64,000 bases of DNA, from NCBI RefSeq assembly GCF_020614375.1, contig NZ_CP085327.1, forward strand, positions 1,848,823-1,912,822, read 5' to 3'. This DNA comes from Haladaptatus salinisoli. GTDB taxonomy: Archaea; Halobacteriota; Halobacteria; Halobacteriales; Haladaptataceae. The notes beneath the pieces were generated by a model. It worked only from the letters and a program-made list of their open reading frames with translations, ran no database searches and had not been told where the DNA came from. Positions 47,289-55,976 of this stretch are shown piece by piece (the stretch's first letter is position 1; each line of letters begins with the position of its first letter). Position numbers and translations under genes: made by a program.

Positions 47289-47312
47289 TGATGAAGAGTG
47301 GTTAAAGTGCGT

Positions 47313-47588
47313 TTAGACCACGAACACGACGACGAGTGCCAGAATCACGAGCGTTTCCGGCAGCACCGTCATGATCAGCCCGGTACCGAACAGGTCGCGG
47401 TCCTCAGCGATAGCGCCGACCGCCGCAGCACCGATACCGCGCTCCGCGTAGCCCGCACCGAACGCCGCGAGACCGACGGCGAGTGCTGCACCAGTTTTTG
47501 CTGGGATGGCGGCTATGTCTCCACTCTGACCGGTTTCCTGTGCTAGTAGTACAGCCGCGTCAACGAACGCGAGTATGAATTCCATCAT
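47313..47588 (-). CDS. atpK: A-type ATP synthase proteolipid subunit K (c subunit)
   Basis: 91 residues, two membrane helices (GAALAVGLAAFGAGYAERGIGAAAVGAIAE and FGTGLIMTVLPETLVILALVVVFVV). The ion-binding carboxylate is the Glu in LPETLV, with no sodium-type ligand set seen, so proton coupling is likely. ATG 47588 or 47585 may start it. A promoter-like TTTTAAG (minus strand, about 47645-47652) is upstream, so the c ring can be made in excess. Confidence 0.95.
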   Translation of the reverse strand: MMEFILAFVDAAVLLAQETGQSGDIAAIPAKTGAALAVGLAAFGAGYAERGIGAAAVGAIAEDRDLFGTGLIMTVLPETLVILALVVVFVV

Positions 47589-47733
47589 GGTTTAGTCCTC
47601 TGTAGGCTCTGTAGCCGAACAGGTCGTAGTTCGCGCCAGCAGATTCTTAAAACTTCCCAAAGCGTTTCGCCGGATTTGCTGGTATCGGGGGCTGTAAGCC
47701 CAAAATCATGGTAGCAAATGCCAGTGTGGAAAG

Positions 47734-47770
47734 ACGACCGAGGCCAGTTCGGTCGTAAAAGAAAAAACGA
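47734..47770 (-). terminator. T-rich tract and hairpin between atpI and atpK
   Basis: Reading the minus strand after the atpI stop (47782), a TTTTTTCTTTT tract (47757-47767) is followed by an 8-bp perfect stem, ACGACCGA and TCGGTCGT (arms 47734-47741 and 47749-47756, 7-base loop). The T tract is a strong archaeal termination signal within the ATP synthase gene series. Partial termination here would separate atpHI from atpK onward. Confidence 0.55.
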
Positions 47771-47781
47771 GGTATAGGGGC

Positions 47782-49935
47782 TCAGTCCTGTGTCGTGTAC
47801 GTCCGCTCGTAGCCGAACGGTTCGTACTCCTCGCCGCCGCCCTCGTAGAACTTACCGAAGAACTCCACGTACTCGAGACGAACCGCCTGCAGGCCCGCGC
47901 TCGTGATGCCGAGGGCGAGGACGAGCAGGTGGCCGATTATGAGGATAAGCAACCCGCCGACCAGTCCCGCGACGCCCGAGTGCATCAAGCCGGGGAACAT
48001 GATCTCGGCTTCGTGGTGGTGTTTGGCCACGTACTTCGGGCCGTGGTTCAACATGAAGTGGTACTCCTCTCCGTGTCCGTGATTGATGGTGTACACGCCG
48101 AAGAACAGCAGGTTGACCACGAACGCCATTCCGGCCTTCGCCAGCAACACCGCCGCGAGACGAGTGTACGAGAGGACGTTCACCAGCACGTTCAGGAACT
48201 CGACGGCTTCGATGGGTTCGCCCAACACGAGGAGGACGAGCCCGACGAAGAACACGCCGAGTCCGATGAGACCGATCGGTTCGGGGAAGCCGGCGAATCC
48301 GAGCGGGAACGGATGGCCGGCGAAGACGCTCTTCTCCCCGACGAGAATCTCGGGTGCATTACCGGACGCGCCGGCGAAGATCCACGCCCAGAGGCCGAAC
48401 ATCATCAGCAGCCACGAACCGCTCTCGGTCATCGCGTCCTTGAAGCCGTGTTCGAGGTTCTCGATGAAGTCGAATCCCCAACCGATGGTGAGGTGAGCGA
48501 TACCGGCCAGCAGGCTCAGCACCAGCCAGCCGAGGGCGTAGGTGCCTTCCGCGGGCTGGAGACCCTTGTGAATCGGTGGTCCGCCGCTACCGTAGATAAT
48601 CTCACCGAGCAAGTGCAAACCGAATATTTCGCCGTACAAGATACCGAACAGCGCGGTGAAGCCGCCGGCCCAGATGGCGATACCGCCGAGGCTCTTGATG
48701 GCGTCGCTGTCGAAGCTACTGTACAGCCAGTAGCCGATGCCCATGTACAGGAGGCCGTAGCCGAGGTCGCCGATCATGAATCCGAAGAAGAGCGGGAACG
48801 TGAGGAACAGGACGACCGTCGGGTCGAACTCGAAGTACTTCGGTCGGTTGATGGTCTCGACCAGCAGTTCGAACGGTTTGGCCGGGCCGGGGTTGTTCTG
48901 GATGACGGGCGGACTGTCGTCGCCCATCCTGTGGCCGCCGTCCGTGGCGACGCCCGTCTCCTCGGCCTGTTCGAGGGGGGCGTGGTGACCGTCGTGCGCC
49001 TCGTAGTCGGCGCGTTCGAGTTCGTCCACTTCGACGTGGTCGCCGACCGTCTCGTCGAGCGCGGTCGTCAGTTGCGCGTAGCGGTCGGTCGGAATCCAGC
49101 CCTCGGCGACGAAGGCGTTCTCGGTCGTCGCGAACTGGAGCGGCGCTTCCGCCTTCTGCACCTCGATGGCCAGTTTCTCCTCGGCAGCGAGGATGAATCC
49201 GGCCGCGTCGAGTTTCACGTCGTGGAGCTCGTTTTCGACGCCGCTGAGCTTCGATTCGAGCTTCTGGCGCTCGTGTCGAAGCTCCGAGACGTAATCCTCC
49301 GGGCTGCCGGACGCCTCCGGCACTTCGTACGACGCGAAGTCGACGCCGACCAGCGCGTCGGCCAGCGCCTCCTCGTCGGCCCCGTCCACGGGGTACGCGA
49401 AGACGGCGAGCGTCTTCCCCTCGGTGAACAGTTCGAACTCTCGGATGTCGTCGGCGTCGGCGAGTGCGTGCTCGATATCCTCCGCGTTGCCTTCGCCGAC
49501 CGCGACCTGCAAGCTGTCGTAGCCCGACAGCAGGTCGAGGTCGATTCCGAGCTCGGCGAACGGCTCCATCGAGTCGATGCGGTCCTCGACGGCGCGGAGT
49601 TCGTCTTCGAGTTCGTTCCGGCGGTCGTCGAGTTCGTTGACCTGTGCCCGGATGCCCGCCAGTTCGTCGTCCAGCGCGTCGTCCGTGACGATTCGCTGCG
49701 GCCCGGCGTCGTCGTCGTCCACGTCGAGGATGCTCTCGAGTGAACGGACGGTGACGAGCTTGTCGGACGCCTCGTCCGCACCCTCGATGGGGTTACCGGG
49801 GTCGAATCCTTCCCACGACCCGTCGTAGTCCGACAGGTGAACGAGGTTCAGGTCGTGGACCGTCTCGATGACCTCGGGCATGACTACCCGCGACCCGGTC
49901 ACCGAGACCTTGCTCATCTGCTCAGGTCTGAGCAT
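47782..49935 (-). CDS. atpI: A-type ATP synthase membrane subunit I (a subunit)
   Basis: 717 residues: soluble N-terminal half with a coiled coil (about 90-130 and 215-245) and a C-terminal membrane half with eight or so helices. The proton-channel motif around GEPIEAVEFLNVLVNVLSYTRLAAVLLAKAGMAFVVNLL includes the essential Arg (YTRLAA). It forms the half channels against the K ring. Start ATG 49935 overlaps the atpH end. Confidence 0.95.
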   Translation of the reverse strand: MLRPEQMSKVSVTGSRVVMPEVIETVHDLNLVHLSDYDGSWEGFDPGNPIEGADEASDKLVTVRSLESILDVDDDDAGPQRIVTDDALDDELAGIRAQVNELDDRRNELEDELRAVEDRIDSMEPFAELGIDLDLLSGYDSLQVAVGEGNAEDIEHALADADDIREFELFTEGKTLAVFAYPVDGADEEALADALVGVDFASYEVPEASGSPEDYVSELRHERQKLESKLSGVENELHDVKLDAAGFILAAEEKLAIEVQKAEAPLQFATTENAFVAEGWIPTDRYAQLTTALDETVGDHVEVDELERADYEAHDGHHAPLEQAEETGVATDGGHRMGDDSPPVIQNNPGPAKPFELLVETINRPKYFEFDPTVVLFLTFPLFFGFMIGDLGYGLLYMGIGYWLYSSFDSDAIKSLGGIAIWAGGFTALFGILYGEIFGLHLLGEIIYGSGGPPIHKGLQPAEGTYALGWLVLSLLAGIAHLTIGWGFDFIENLEHGFKDAMTESGSWLLMMFGLWAWIFAGASGNAPEILVGEKSVFAGHPFPLGFAGFPEPIGLIGLGVFFVGLVLLVLGEPIEAVEFLNVLVNVLSYTRLAAVLLAKAGMAFVVNLLFFGVYTINHGHGEEYHFMLNHGPKYVAKHHHEAEIMFPGLMHSGVAGLVGGLLILIIGHLLVLALGITSAGLQAVRLEYVEFFGKFYEGGGEEYEPFGYERTYTTQD

Positions 49936-50254
49936 GCACCGCCTCCCGGAACTGCTCGATGACGAATTCGATGGTGTCGTCGACGTTCCCTTCTGCGCGC
50001 GTTTCGAGCTCCTCGCGCTCCCGCTCGCCTTCGGCGAGCAGGGTCTCGCGTTCGGATTCTATCTCCTCGCGCGCGTCAGCCAGCCGTTTTTCTTCCAGTT
50101 CCTTGGCCTCCTCCTCGGCTTCCGCGCGGATCTCCTCCGCGCGCTCGCGGGCCTCGGAGATCCGCTCCTCGCGGTCGTCCTCGGCTTCCGCGACGATGTT
50201 GTCAGCCTCGTCTTCGGCCTCACGTACCCGTTCGAGAACCTCTGGCCTCGGCAT
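49922..50254 (-). CDS. atpH: A-type ATP synthase subunit H
   Basis: Peripheral-stalk coiled-coil partner of subunit E, 110 residues, almost entirely Glu/Ala/Arg heptads (EAEDEADNIVAEAEDDREERISEARERAEEIRAEAEEEAKELEEK). The ATG at 50254 (MPRPEVLERV) is chosen: a TATA box (ctataaac, 50285-50292) lies about 30 bases upstream. First gene of the ATP synthase series. Confidence 0.9.
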   Translation of the reverse strand: MPRPEVLERVREAEDEADNIVAEAEDDREERISEARERAEEIRAEAEEEAKELEEKRLADAREEIESERETLLAEGEREREELETRAEGNVDDTIEFVIEQFREAVHAQT

Positions 50255-50284
50255 ACAGTAATCACGGAAAGGTTGCGCCACTGG

Positions 50285-50292
50285 CTATAAAC
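50285..50292 (-). promoter_or_regulatory. TATA box of the ATP synthase operon
   Basis: On the minus strand it reads GTTTATAG, about 30 bases before the atpH ATG (50254). It is the main promoter candidate for atpH-I. Confidence 0.55.
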
Positions 50293-50446
50293 TACTTGCG
50301 AAACCACTACGCGCCCCTTTGACCGCGACCTTTTACGACGGTCGGTGGTCGCCGCGCGACGCCGCGAGCGCGTGCTGACCGTCTCCCTGTGAACGATCGC
50401 GTCGAAAGGTGGGGATTCATGGCAACCCGGTTCCAAGCGCCGGACA

Positions 50447-51076
50447 ATGGGTATCCTCGAGGACAAACGCCGAGCACGAATCTTCTACAAGTACCTCTCG
50501 AAGGTGTACGACCAGGTCAACCCGTTCATCTGGAACGAGGAGATGCGCGCCGAGGCGTTGTCGATGCTCGACATCGAGGAGGACGACCGAGTGCTCGACG
50601 TGGGTTGTGGCACCGGTTTCGCCACCGAGGGTCTGCTCGAACAAACGCGAAACGTCCACGGCTTGGACCAGAGCGTCCACCAACTGGAGAAGGCGTGGGC
50701 GAAACTCGGCAAACACGACCCCGTCAGCTTCTACCGCGGCGACGCCGAGCGACTCCCGTTTAGAGACGACTCGTTCGACGTGGTCTGGTCGTCCGGCTCC
50801 ATCGAGTACTGGCCCGACCCAGTCGCGACGCTCCGCGACCTGCGCCGCGTGGCGAAACCCGGCGGCGAGGTGCTCGTCGTCGGACCGAACTACCCCGGAA
50901 CGAGCGTCATGCAGAAACTTGCCGACGCGATAATGCTCTTCTACGACCGCGCCGAGGCGGATCGGATGTTCCGCGAAGCGGGATACGAGGACATCCGGCA
51001 CCGGGAGATGGGGCCGAGTTACGACCCCGACATCGCCATCACGACCGTCGCTCGCGTGCCCGAAAGCGACCGATAA
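50447..51076 (+). CDS. SAM-dependent methyltransferase, quinone-type (MenG/UbiE-like)
   Basis: 209 residues, class I methyltransferase with motif I VLDVGCGTGFATEG (49-62), motif II GDAERLPFRDDSFDVVWSSGSIEYWPDP and motif III LRRVAKPGGEVLVVGP. The N terminus (FYKYLSKVYDQVNPFIWNEEMR) and the SIEYWPDP segment match plant/cyanobacterial MPBQ and MenG-like quinone methyltransferases. So a methyl transfer in menaquinone biosynthesis is the best guess. Divergent from the ATP synthase operon, in keeping with a respiratory role. Confidence 0.85.
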   Translation: MGILEDKRRARIFYKYLSKVYDQVNPFIWNEEMRAEALSMLDIEEDDRVLDVGCGTGFATEGLLEQTRNVHGLDQSVHQLEKAWAKLGKHDPVSFYRGDAERLPFRDDSFDVVWSSGSIEYWPDPVATLRDLRRVAKPGGEVLVVGPNYPGTSVMQKLADAIMLFYDRAEADRMFREAGYEDIRHREMGPSYDPDIAITTVARVPESDR

Positions 51077-51083
51077 CGCGGCG

Positions 51084-51548
51084 TCAACGCGCGATCGTCT
51101 CCACCCCCACGACGAGCACTCCGTCCGCCGATATTCGAACGACGACCGTGTCTCCGGGTTCGAACAACGGCGCGTTCGTACCGGCGAGTTCGACGCTCGC
51201 GGTTTCGCCGACGCTCCACGAGGAGTTCGTCGCGCTGTTGAACGGCCCCGTCGGTCCCGGTCGGAACCCCGCCGCCGAGAAGAACGGTATCGGGGGTTGT
51301 CGTTCGAGCGGCGTTCCGTTCACGCTGACGCGAACGGCGAGGCCGTCGACCGAAAGCGGGTCGCCCGCGCGATGGACGAACGTCAGGCGGTCGGCGTCCG
51401 CGTCGGCGGAGACGTCGACGGCGACTTGCGTCGGTTCTCGGAGCGTCGCCGACTCCAACGCCACCGTTCCGACCGTTCCGGCGAGGACGAGCGTGACGAC
51501 TATCAGAAGGACGGTTGCGACGACGGGTGAGAGGGCGCGATTCGACAC
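51084..51548 (-). CDS. Haloarchaeal type IV pilin-like protein
   Basis: 154 residues. N terminus RALSPVVATVLLIVVTLVLAGTVG is the archaeal pilin N-terminal domain: short basic stretch, then a hydrophobic helix, cleaved by PibD. The rest is a beta-rich extracellular domain. GTG start at 51548. Such pilins form adhesion pili. It ends near the exported protein gene, with the spacing 27 bases. Confidence 0.82.
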   Translation of the reverse strand: MSNRALSPVVATVLLIVVTLVLAGTVGTVALESATLREPTQVAVDVSADADADRLTFVHRAGDPLSVDGLAVRVSVNGTPLERQPPIPFFSAAGFRPGPTGPFNSATNSSWSVGETASVELAGTNAPLFEPGDTVVVRISADGVLVVGVETIAR

Positions 51549-51575
51549 GGCTCGGAGTGGACCCGTTTCGGCACT

Positions 51576-52814
51576 TCAAGTTTCGGGTGGGCCGGTCGTT
51601 GAGTTCGTCGCCGTCACACCATACGGAACGAGCGTCACGTTCACCGTCTCGGAATTGCGCGTGGTCGAGACGGTGAACGTTTGTCTCGGGGAGACGGTCC
51701 ACAAGACGCCGTCGTCTCCGGTTTGTCCGACGTAGGTCTCTCCGATCGAGACGCTCCCGTTGACGGGGTCGCCGCCGGCGTCGGTCAGGTTGATTCGAAG
51801 CGGTCCGCCGGAGTACGTCCGGTTGACGGCGAGGTTGAGAGTCGTCGAGTTGTTCCGGACGGCCGTTCCGTACGGGATGTGGTTGGTGCCGGTCAGATAC
51901 TTGTACTGCGTCTCGCGGAATATTTTCTCGGTGCCGCTGTCGAGTACGGGCTTGACCACTCCCTGCGAATACGGGATGATGCTCGGGTAGACCCCCGCGC
52001 CGTAATCCGTGCTGGGCGATTTTTCGTGCCCGTTCAGCCACGGATACTGCGATAGCGTGATGTTCGCCGCTCGCTGGACCAGCAACGCTTTCGCCTCGCC
52101 GGGCTTCCGGTAGTCAGCGCGAAACGCCTCCCTGACGTACCGGCTCCCCTCGATGGTCGATAAGACGACGCCGGTGTTCGTCGTCGCGACGTAGATGGGA
52201 CGCGGTTCGGACCGCCCTCGGAACCGATCAGCAGCGTACTGGCGCACTTGACCTCGTAACGAGTAGAGGTTGGCCCTGAGTCTCCGCACCGGCGGTGCGA
52301 AGCTCGGAACGGCGTCTCCCTTATCGTCGAAGTGCTCGATGGAGCGGGCGATGTTTCTCGCTTTCACGTCGAGAACGGCGAGTCGCCTCACGTACTGCTG
52401 GGTGGTTATCTCGCCGCTGTTGAACCGCTTGCTGATCGTCCGCTCCGTGTAGTTCAGCGACGATAGCCGCGATTCGAGTTCGGCCGTGTGTCGGATGAGC
52501 ACCTGCTCTTTCGCCTGCTGAGTGTCGGCGTTCGCCAACCGCTCGTTGAGCGTGTACATTCGTTTCTGCGTTCGGACCTCGGCCCTGTCCATCGTCAGCG
52601 CCGCACCGAGGTCGACGGACGGAGTGTACGTGTCGGTTCGATCCGGTTTCCCGATGCTCAGATGGGACGCCGTGTCGTTGAAGTCGGGCGGCTTCACGAT
52701 GTTTTTCGGGTCTCCCGAGCCGGAATCGAGGTTCGGCGACCCGGTTTCGAACGCGGCGGCGGGTGAGCAGAGGACGAGGAGGACTGCTAGCGCGACGGGG
52801 AGAACCCGACTCAT
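51576..52814 (-). CDS. Exported haloarchaeal protein of unknown function
   Basis: 412 residues. Sec signal (VLPVALAVLLVLCSPAAAF), then a charged helical region (about 70-175; VRTQKRMYTLNERLANADTQQAKEQVLIRHTAELESRL) and a C-terminal Ig-like beta domain (about 305-405; LNLAVNRTYSGGPLRINLTDAGGDPVNGSVSIGETYVGQTGDDGVLWTV). Several NxT/S sequons suit a glycosylated surface protein. From memory it resembles a halobacterial family near pilin genes (DUF7096/7094-type). Likely co-transcribed with the pilin-like gene downstream. Confidence 0.78.
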   Translation of the reverse strand: MSRVLPVALAVLLVLCSPAAAFETGSPNLDSGSGDPKNIVKPPDFNDTASHLSIGKPDRTDTYTPSVDLGAALTMDRAEVRTQKRMYTLNERLANADTQQAKEQVLIRHTAELESRLSSLNYTERTISKRFNSGEITTQQYVRRLAVLDVKARNIARSIEHFDDKGDAVPSFAPPVRRLRANLYSLRGQVRQYAADRFRGRSEPRPIYVATTNTGVVLSTIEGSRYVREAFRADYRKPGEAKALLVQRAANITLSQYPWLNGHEKSPSTDYGAGVYPSIIPYSQGVVKPVLDSGTEKIFRETQYKYLTGTNHIPYGTAVRNNSTTLNLAVNRTYSGGPLRINLTDAGGDPVNGSVSIGETYVGQTGDDGVLWTVSPRQTFTVSTTRNSETVNVTLVPYGVTATNSTTGPPET

Positions 52815-52967
52815 ATCGGATACGTACGAACCACCTCGTTAAAATACGTATGGTATTCCGGAACCGTTGTATGAACGGTTCCGACGACGGGAATCAGGTT
52901 GGCCGCCCGCTGATGTTTTATTGATTAGATGGAAAGTATTTTCTTACCTGGTTGACCACACAAGGGT

Positions 52968-54053
52968 ATGCGGTTACACCCCGCCCTCCTCGTGGTCCTC
53001 CTCTCCCTCCTCGTAGCGGGTACCACCGTCACTGCCGGCGGTACGCGGTCGGTCGATTCGATCGGTGCCGGTGGTGCGGTTGCTCACGGTGTGGCAACGA
53101 ACGAGACGGCGGTGAACGGAACCACGATTCGGATCACACCGCAACCCGACGGTGACGCCAAGTGGAACGTTTCGATGGAGTTCGCGCTCCGAAGCGAGAA
53201 CGAAACGGCCGCGTTCAAGGAACTCGGAACGGAGTTCGCCAGGGGGAACGAGGAGGTGGGCTTCTCCGTGGACACGTTCCGTCGTATCATCCGCGCGAAG
53301 ACCGAGACAGGACGCGAGATGAAGATTCGGGACGTGAACCGGGGGTACACGGTCAACAACGACACCGGGACGCTGTATCTGTCGTTCATCTGGACGAACT
53401 TCACCCGAGTCGAGGGTGATAGGCTGCTCCTCCGCGACGCGTTCCTGCTCGACGACGAATCGACGTGGCTGCAGTCGCTCTCCGCGGAGCAACGACTCGT
53501 CCTCGCGAGCCCCGACGGGTATCGAATCCAGAACTCGCCGAACCTCGGCCACAACAACGGGACGATTCGTTTGGAGGGACCGAGATCGCTGTCGCCCGGC
53601 GAAATCGACGTGACGTACGTCAAAGAAGGCCAAGGGCAGGGAGGGCTCCCCGTGTCCGATTTCTCCGGCATCGCCCTGCTCCTGCTCGCCCTCGGTACCG
53701 GCGGCGCCGGCCTCTACGTCCTGATACAGCGCCGCGACGAGTCGGTGGACGACTCGTCTTCGGACGAACGCTCGCCCGTCGCACCGCCGGACCCCGAACC
53801 CGTGCCGGAATCGGACGACGAACCCGACCTCGACCTCCTGTCCGACGAGGAGCGCGTGGAACACCTGCTGGAGCAGAACGGCGGCCGGATGAAGCAGGCC
53901 AAAATCGTCACGGAGACGAACTGGTCGAACGCGAAGGTCTCCCAACTGCTCTCCTCGATGGCCGACGAGGGACGCGTCGACAAACTCCGCATCGGACGCG
54001 AGAACCTCATCACGCTCCCCGACGAGAACGTCGCCGACTTCGACGACGAATAA
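52968..54053 (+). CDS. Membrane-anchored winged-helix protein with extracellular domain
   Basis: 361 residues: Sec signal (1-24), an extracellular beta-rich domain (about 30-220) with NxT/S sequons, one membrane helix (SGIALLLLALGTGGAGLYVLIQ, about 226-247), an acidic Pro-rich linker, and a C-terminal winged helix (LEQNGGRMKQAKIVTETNWSNAKVSQLLSSMADEGRVDKLRIGRENLI, about 296-350). This is a one-component trans-membrane signalling layout: outside sensor, inside DNA-binding domain. Divergent from the exported protein gene at 52814, so the two may be co-regulated. Confidence 0.82.
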   Translation: MRLHPALLVVLLSLLVAGTTVTAGGTRSVDSIGAGGAVAHGVATNETAVNGTTIRITPQPDGDAKWNVSMEFALRSENETAAFKELGTEFARGNEEVGFSVDTFRRIIRAKTETGREMKIRDVNRGYTVNNDTGTLYLSFIWTNFTRVEGDRLLLRDAFLLDDESTWLQSLSAEQRLVLASPDGYRIQNSPNLGHNNGTIRLEGPRSLSPGEIDVTYVKEGQGQGGLPVSDFSGIALLLLALGTGGAGLYVLIQRRDESVDDSSSDERSPVAPPDPEPVPESDDEPDLDLLSDEERVEHLLEQNGGRMKQAKIVTETNWSNAKVSQLLSSMADEGRVDKLRIGRENLITLPDENVADFDDE

Positions 54054-54129
54054 GAAAATCGAGGGGTACGGGAGTTGCATTGTCGCCAGTTTCGAAAACG
54101 TTTACCCCCTTCCCGGAAACGAATTGATT

Positions 54130-54921
54130 ATGAAGGTCCTTGTAACGGTGAAGGAAGTCGCCGAACTCGCAGACGACTTCGAAGTCGAAGGGACCGAGGT
54201 TGACGACCGATACCTCGAGTACGACCTGAACGAGTGGGACGACTACGCGGTCGAGGAGGGCGTCCAGATGAACGAAGCCGGCATCGCCGACGAGGTTGTG
54301 TCGGTCACCATCGGCCCGGAGCGCGCGGAAGAGACGATTCGGATGGCGCTCGCGAAGGGTGCCGACCGCGCGATTCGCGTCTGGGACGAGGCGCTCGAAG
54401 ACGCCGAACTCCTCGACGTGAAGACCAAGACGCAGATTCTGTCCGCCGTCGTCGAAGCGGAAGACCCGGACATCGTGCTGACCGGCGTGCAGGCCGGCGA
54501 CGACGCCTTCGGCGCGACCGGCGTCGCGCTCGCCGACAGCATCGGGTTCGAGTGGGCCGCGGTCGTGAACGCCCTCGAGATGGACACCGACGACGGCGTC
54601 GCGCACGTCCACCGCGAACTGGAGGGCGGCGTCGAGGAGATCACCGAGGTGGAACTCCCCGCCGTCCTCACGATTCAGACTGGTATCAACGAACCGCGGT
54701 ACGCCAGTCTGCGGGGTATTCGCCAGGCCCAGAGCAAGGAAATCGCGCCGAAGAGCTTCGACGACCTCGATCTGAACGCCGACGAACTGAAGAGCGACCT
54801 GACGCTGACCGAGATGTACGAACCCGAAAGCGAGAGCGACGCTAAGATATTCGAAGGGAGCGCCGAGGAGACCGCCGCGCAGTTAGCCGACGTTCTCCGC
54901 GAGAAGGGGGTGGCAGAATGA
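54130..54921 (+). CDS. etfB: Electron transfer flavoprotein beta subunit
   Basis: 263 residues; adenine-nucleotide alpha-hydrolase-like fold binding AMP. Motifs MKVLVTVKEV, LNEWDDYAVEEGVQM, GVQAGDDAFGATGVALAD and the conserved LPAVLTIQTGINEPRYASLRGIRQAQSKEI. The heterodimer carries electrons from acyl-CoA dehydrogenases to the quinone pool. ATGA overlap with etfA. Confidence 0.96.
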   Translation: MKVLVTVKEVAELADDFEVEGTEVDDRYLEYDLNEWDDYAVEEGVQMNEAGIADEVVSVTIGPERAEETIRMALAKGADRAIRVWDEALEDAELLDVKTKTQILSAVVEAEDPDIVLTGVQAGDDAFGATGVALADSIGFEWAAVVNALEMDTDDGVAHVHRELEGGVEEITEVELPAVLTIQTGINEPRYASLRGIRQAQSKEIAPKSFDDLDLNADELKSDLTLTEMYEPESESDAKIFEGSAEETAAQLADVLREKGVAE

Positions 54922-55874
54922 GCGACGTTCTCGCCGTCACGGAACACCGCCGCGGCGAACTCCGCGACGAGAGCTTCGAGGTCATCACCGCCGGGCGCGA
55001 ACTCGCGGACGACGCGGGCGGCGACCTCCACCTCGCGGTCATCAGCGGCAACGTGGACGAGTTCGCGGACGACCTGAACCGGCAGGGCGTGGACGCCATC
55101 CACACCGTCGAGTACGGCGAGGAGTTCAACCACGACGTGTACGTGCAGGCCGTCTGCGCGCTGTACGACGACCTCACGCCGACGTTCCTCCTCATGCCGA
55201 ACAGCGTCAACGGACTGGACTACGCGCCGGCGGTCGCCAACCACCTCGACCTACCGCTCGTGACGGACGCGGTCGGCTTCGAGTACAACGACACGCTCGT
55301 CGTCACCCGCGAGATGTACGGCTCGAAGGTCGAAACGTCGGTGGAAGTCGACGGCGACCGGTTCGCCGTCACGACGCGCGGAGCCGAGTGGCCCGAGGCC
55401 GAGGGCGTCAGCGAAGCCGAGGTCTCCGCGTTCGACTTCGAACCGGACGAGTCCGCGATTCGTTCGTCGGTCACCGGCTTCGAGGAGGTCGGCGGGGGCG
55501 ACGTCGATATCAGCGAGGCGGAGTTCCTCGTCAGCATCGGACGCGGTATCGAGGAAGAGGAGAACCTCCCGCTCATCGAAGACCTCGTCGAGGCGACGGG
55601 CGCGACGCTCTCCTCGTCGCGTCCCATCGTGGACAACGGCTGGCTCCCGAAGAACCGACAGGTCGGCCAGTCCGGAAAGCAGGTGACGCCGAAGGTGTAC
55701 CTCGCCATCGGGATCTCCGGCGCGGTGCAGCACGTCGCCGGCATGAAGGGTGCCGACACCATCATCGCCATCAACACCGACCCCAACGCGCCCATCTTCG
55801 ACATCGCCGACTACGGAATCGTCGGCGACCTGTTCGACGTGGTTCCGGAACTCACCGAGCAGTTCGAGTCGTAA
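54918..55874 (+). CDS. etfA: Electron transfer flavoprotein alpha subunit
   Basis: 318 residues. The C-terminal FAD-binding motif is complete: SSRPIVDNGWLPKNRQVGQSGKQVTPKVYLAIGISGAVQHVAGMKGADTIIAINTDPNAPIFDIADYGIVGDL. It binds FAD and docks to EtfB. Start overlaps the etfB stop. Confidence 0.97.
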   Translation: MSDVLAVTEHRRGELRDESFEVITAGRELADDAGGDLHLAVISGNVDEFADDLNRQGVDAIHTVEYGEEFNHDVYVQAVCALYDDLTPTFLLMPNSVNGLDYAPAVANHLDLPLVTDAVGFEYNDTLVVTREMYGSKVETSVEVDGDRFAVTTRGAEWPEAEGVSEAEVSAFDFEPDESAIRSSVTGFEEVGGGDVDISEAEFLVSIGRGIEEEENLPLIEDLVEATGATLSSSRPIVDNGWLPKNRQVGQSGKQVTPKVYLAIGISGAVQHVAGMKGADTIIAINTDPNAPIFDIADYGIVGDLFDVVPELTEQFES

Positions 55875-55976
55875 CTTTTCTCCCCGCGAAAATGCGCGTT
55901 TCCATCGATTCACGCCGTTCTGATGGGCGACTGAACCCGTCACGTATTTGCGTCCCCCGTTCCGAAGCACACACGA

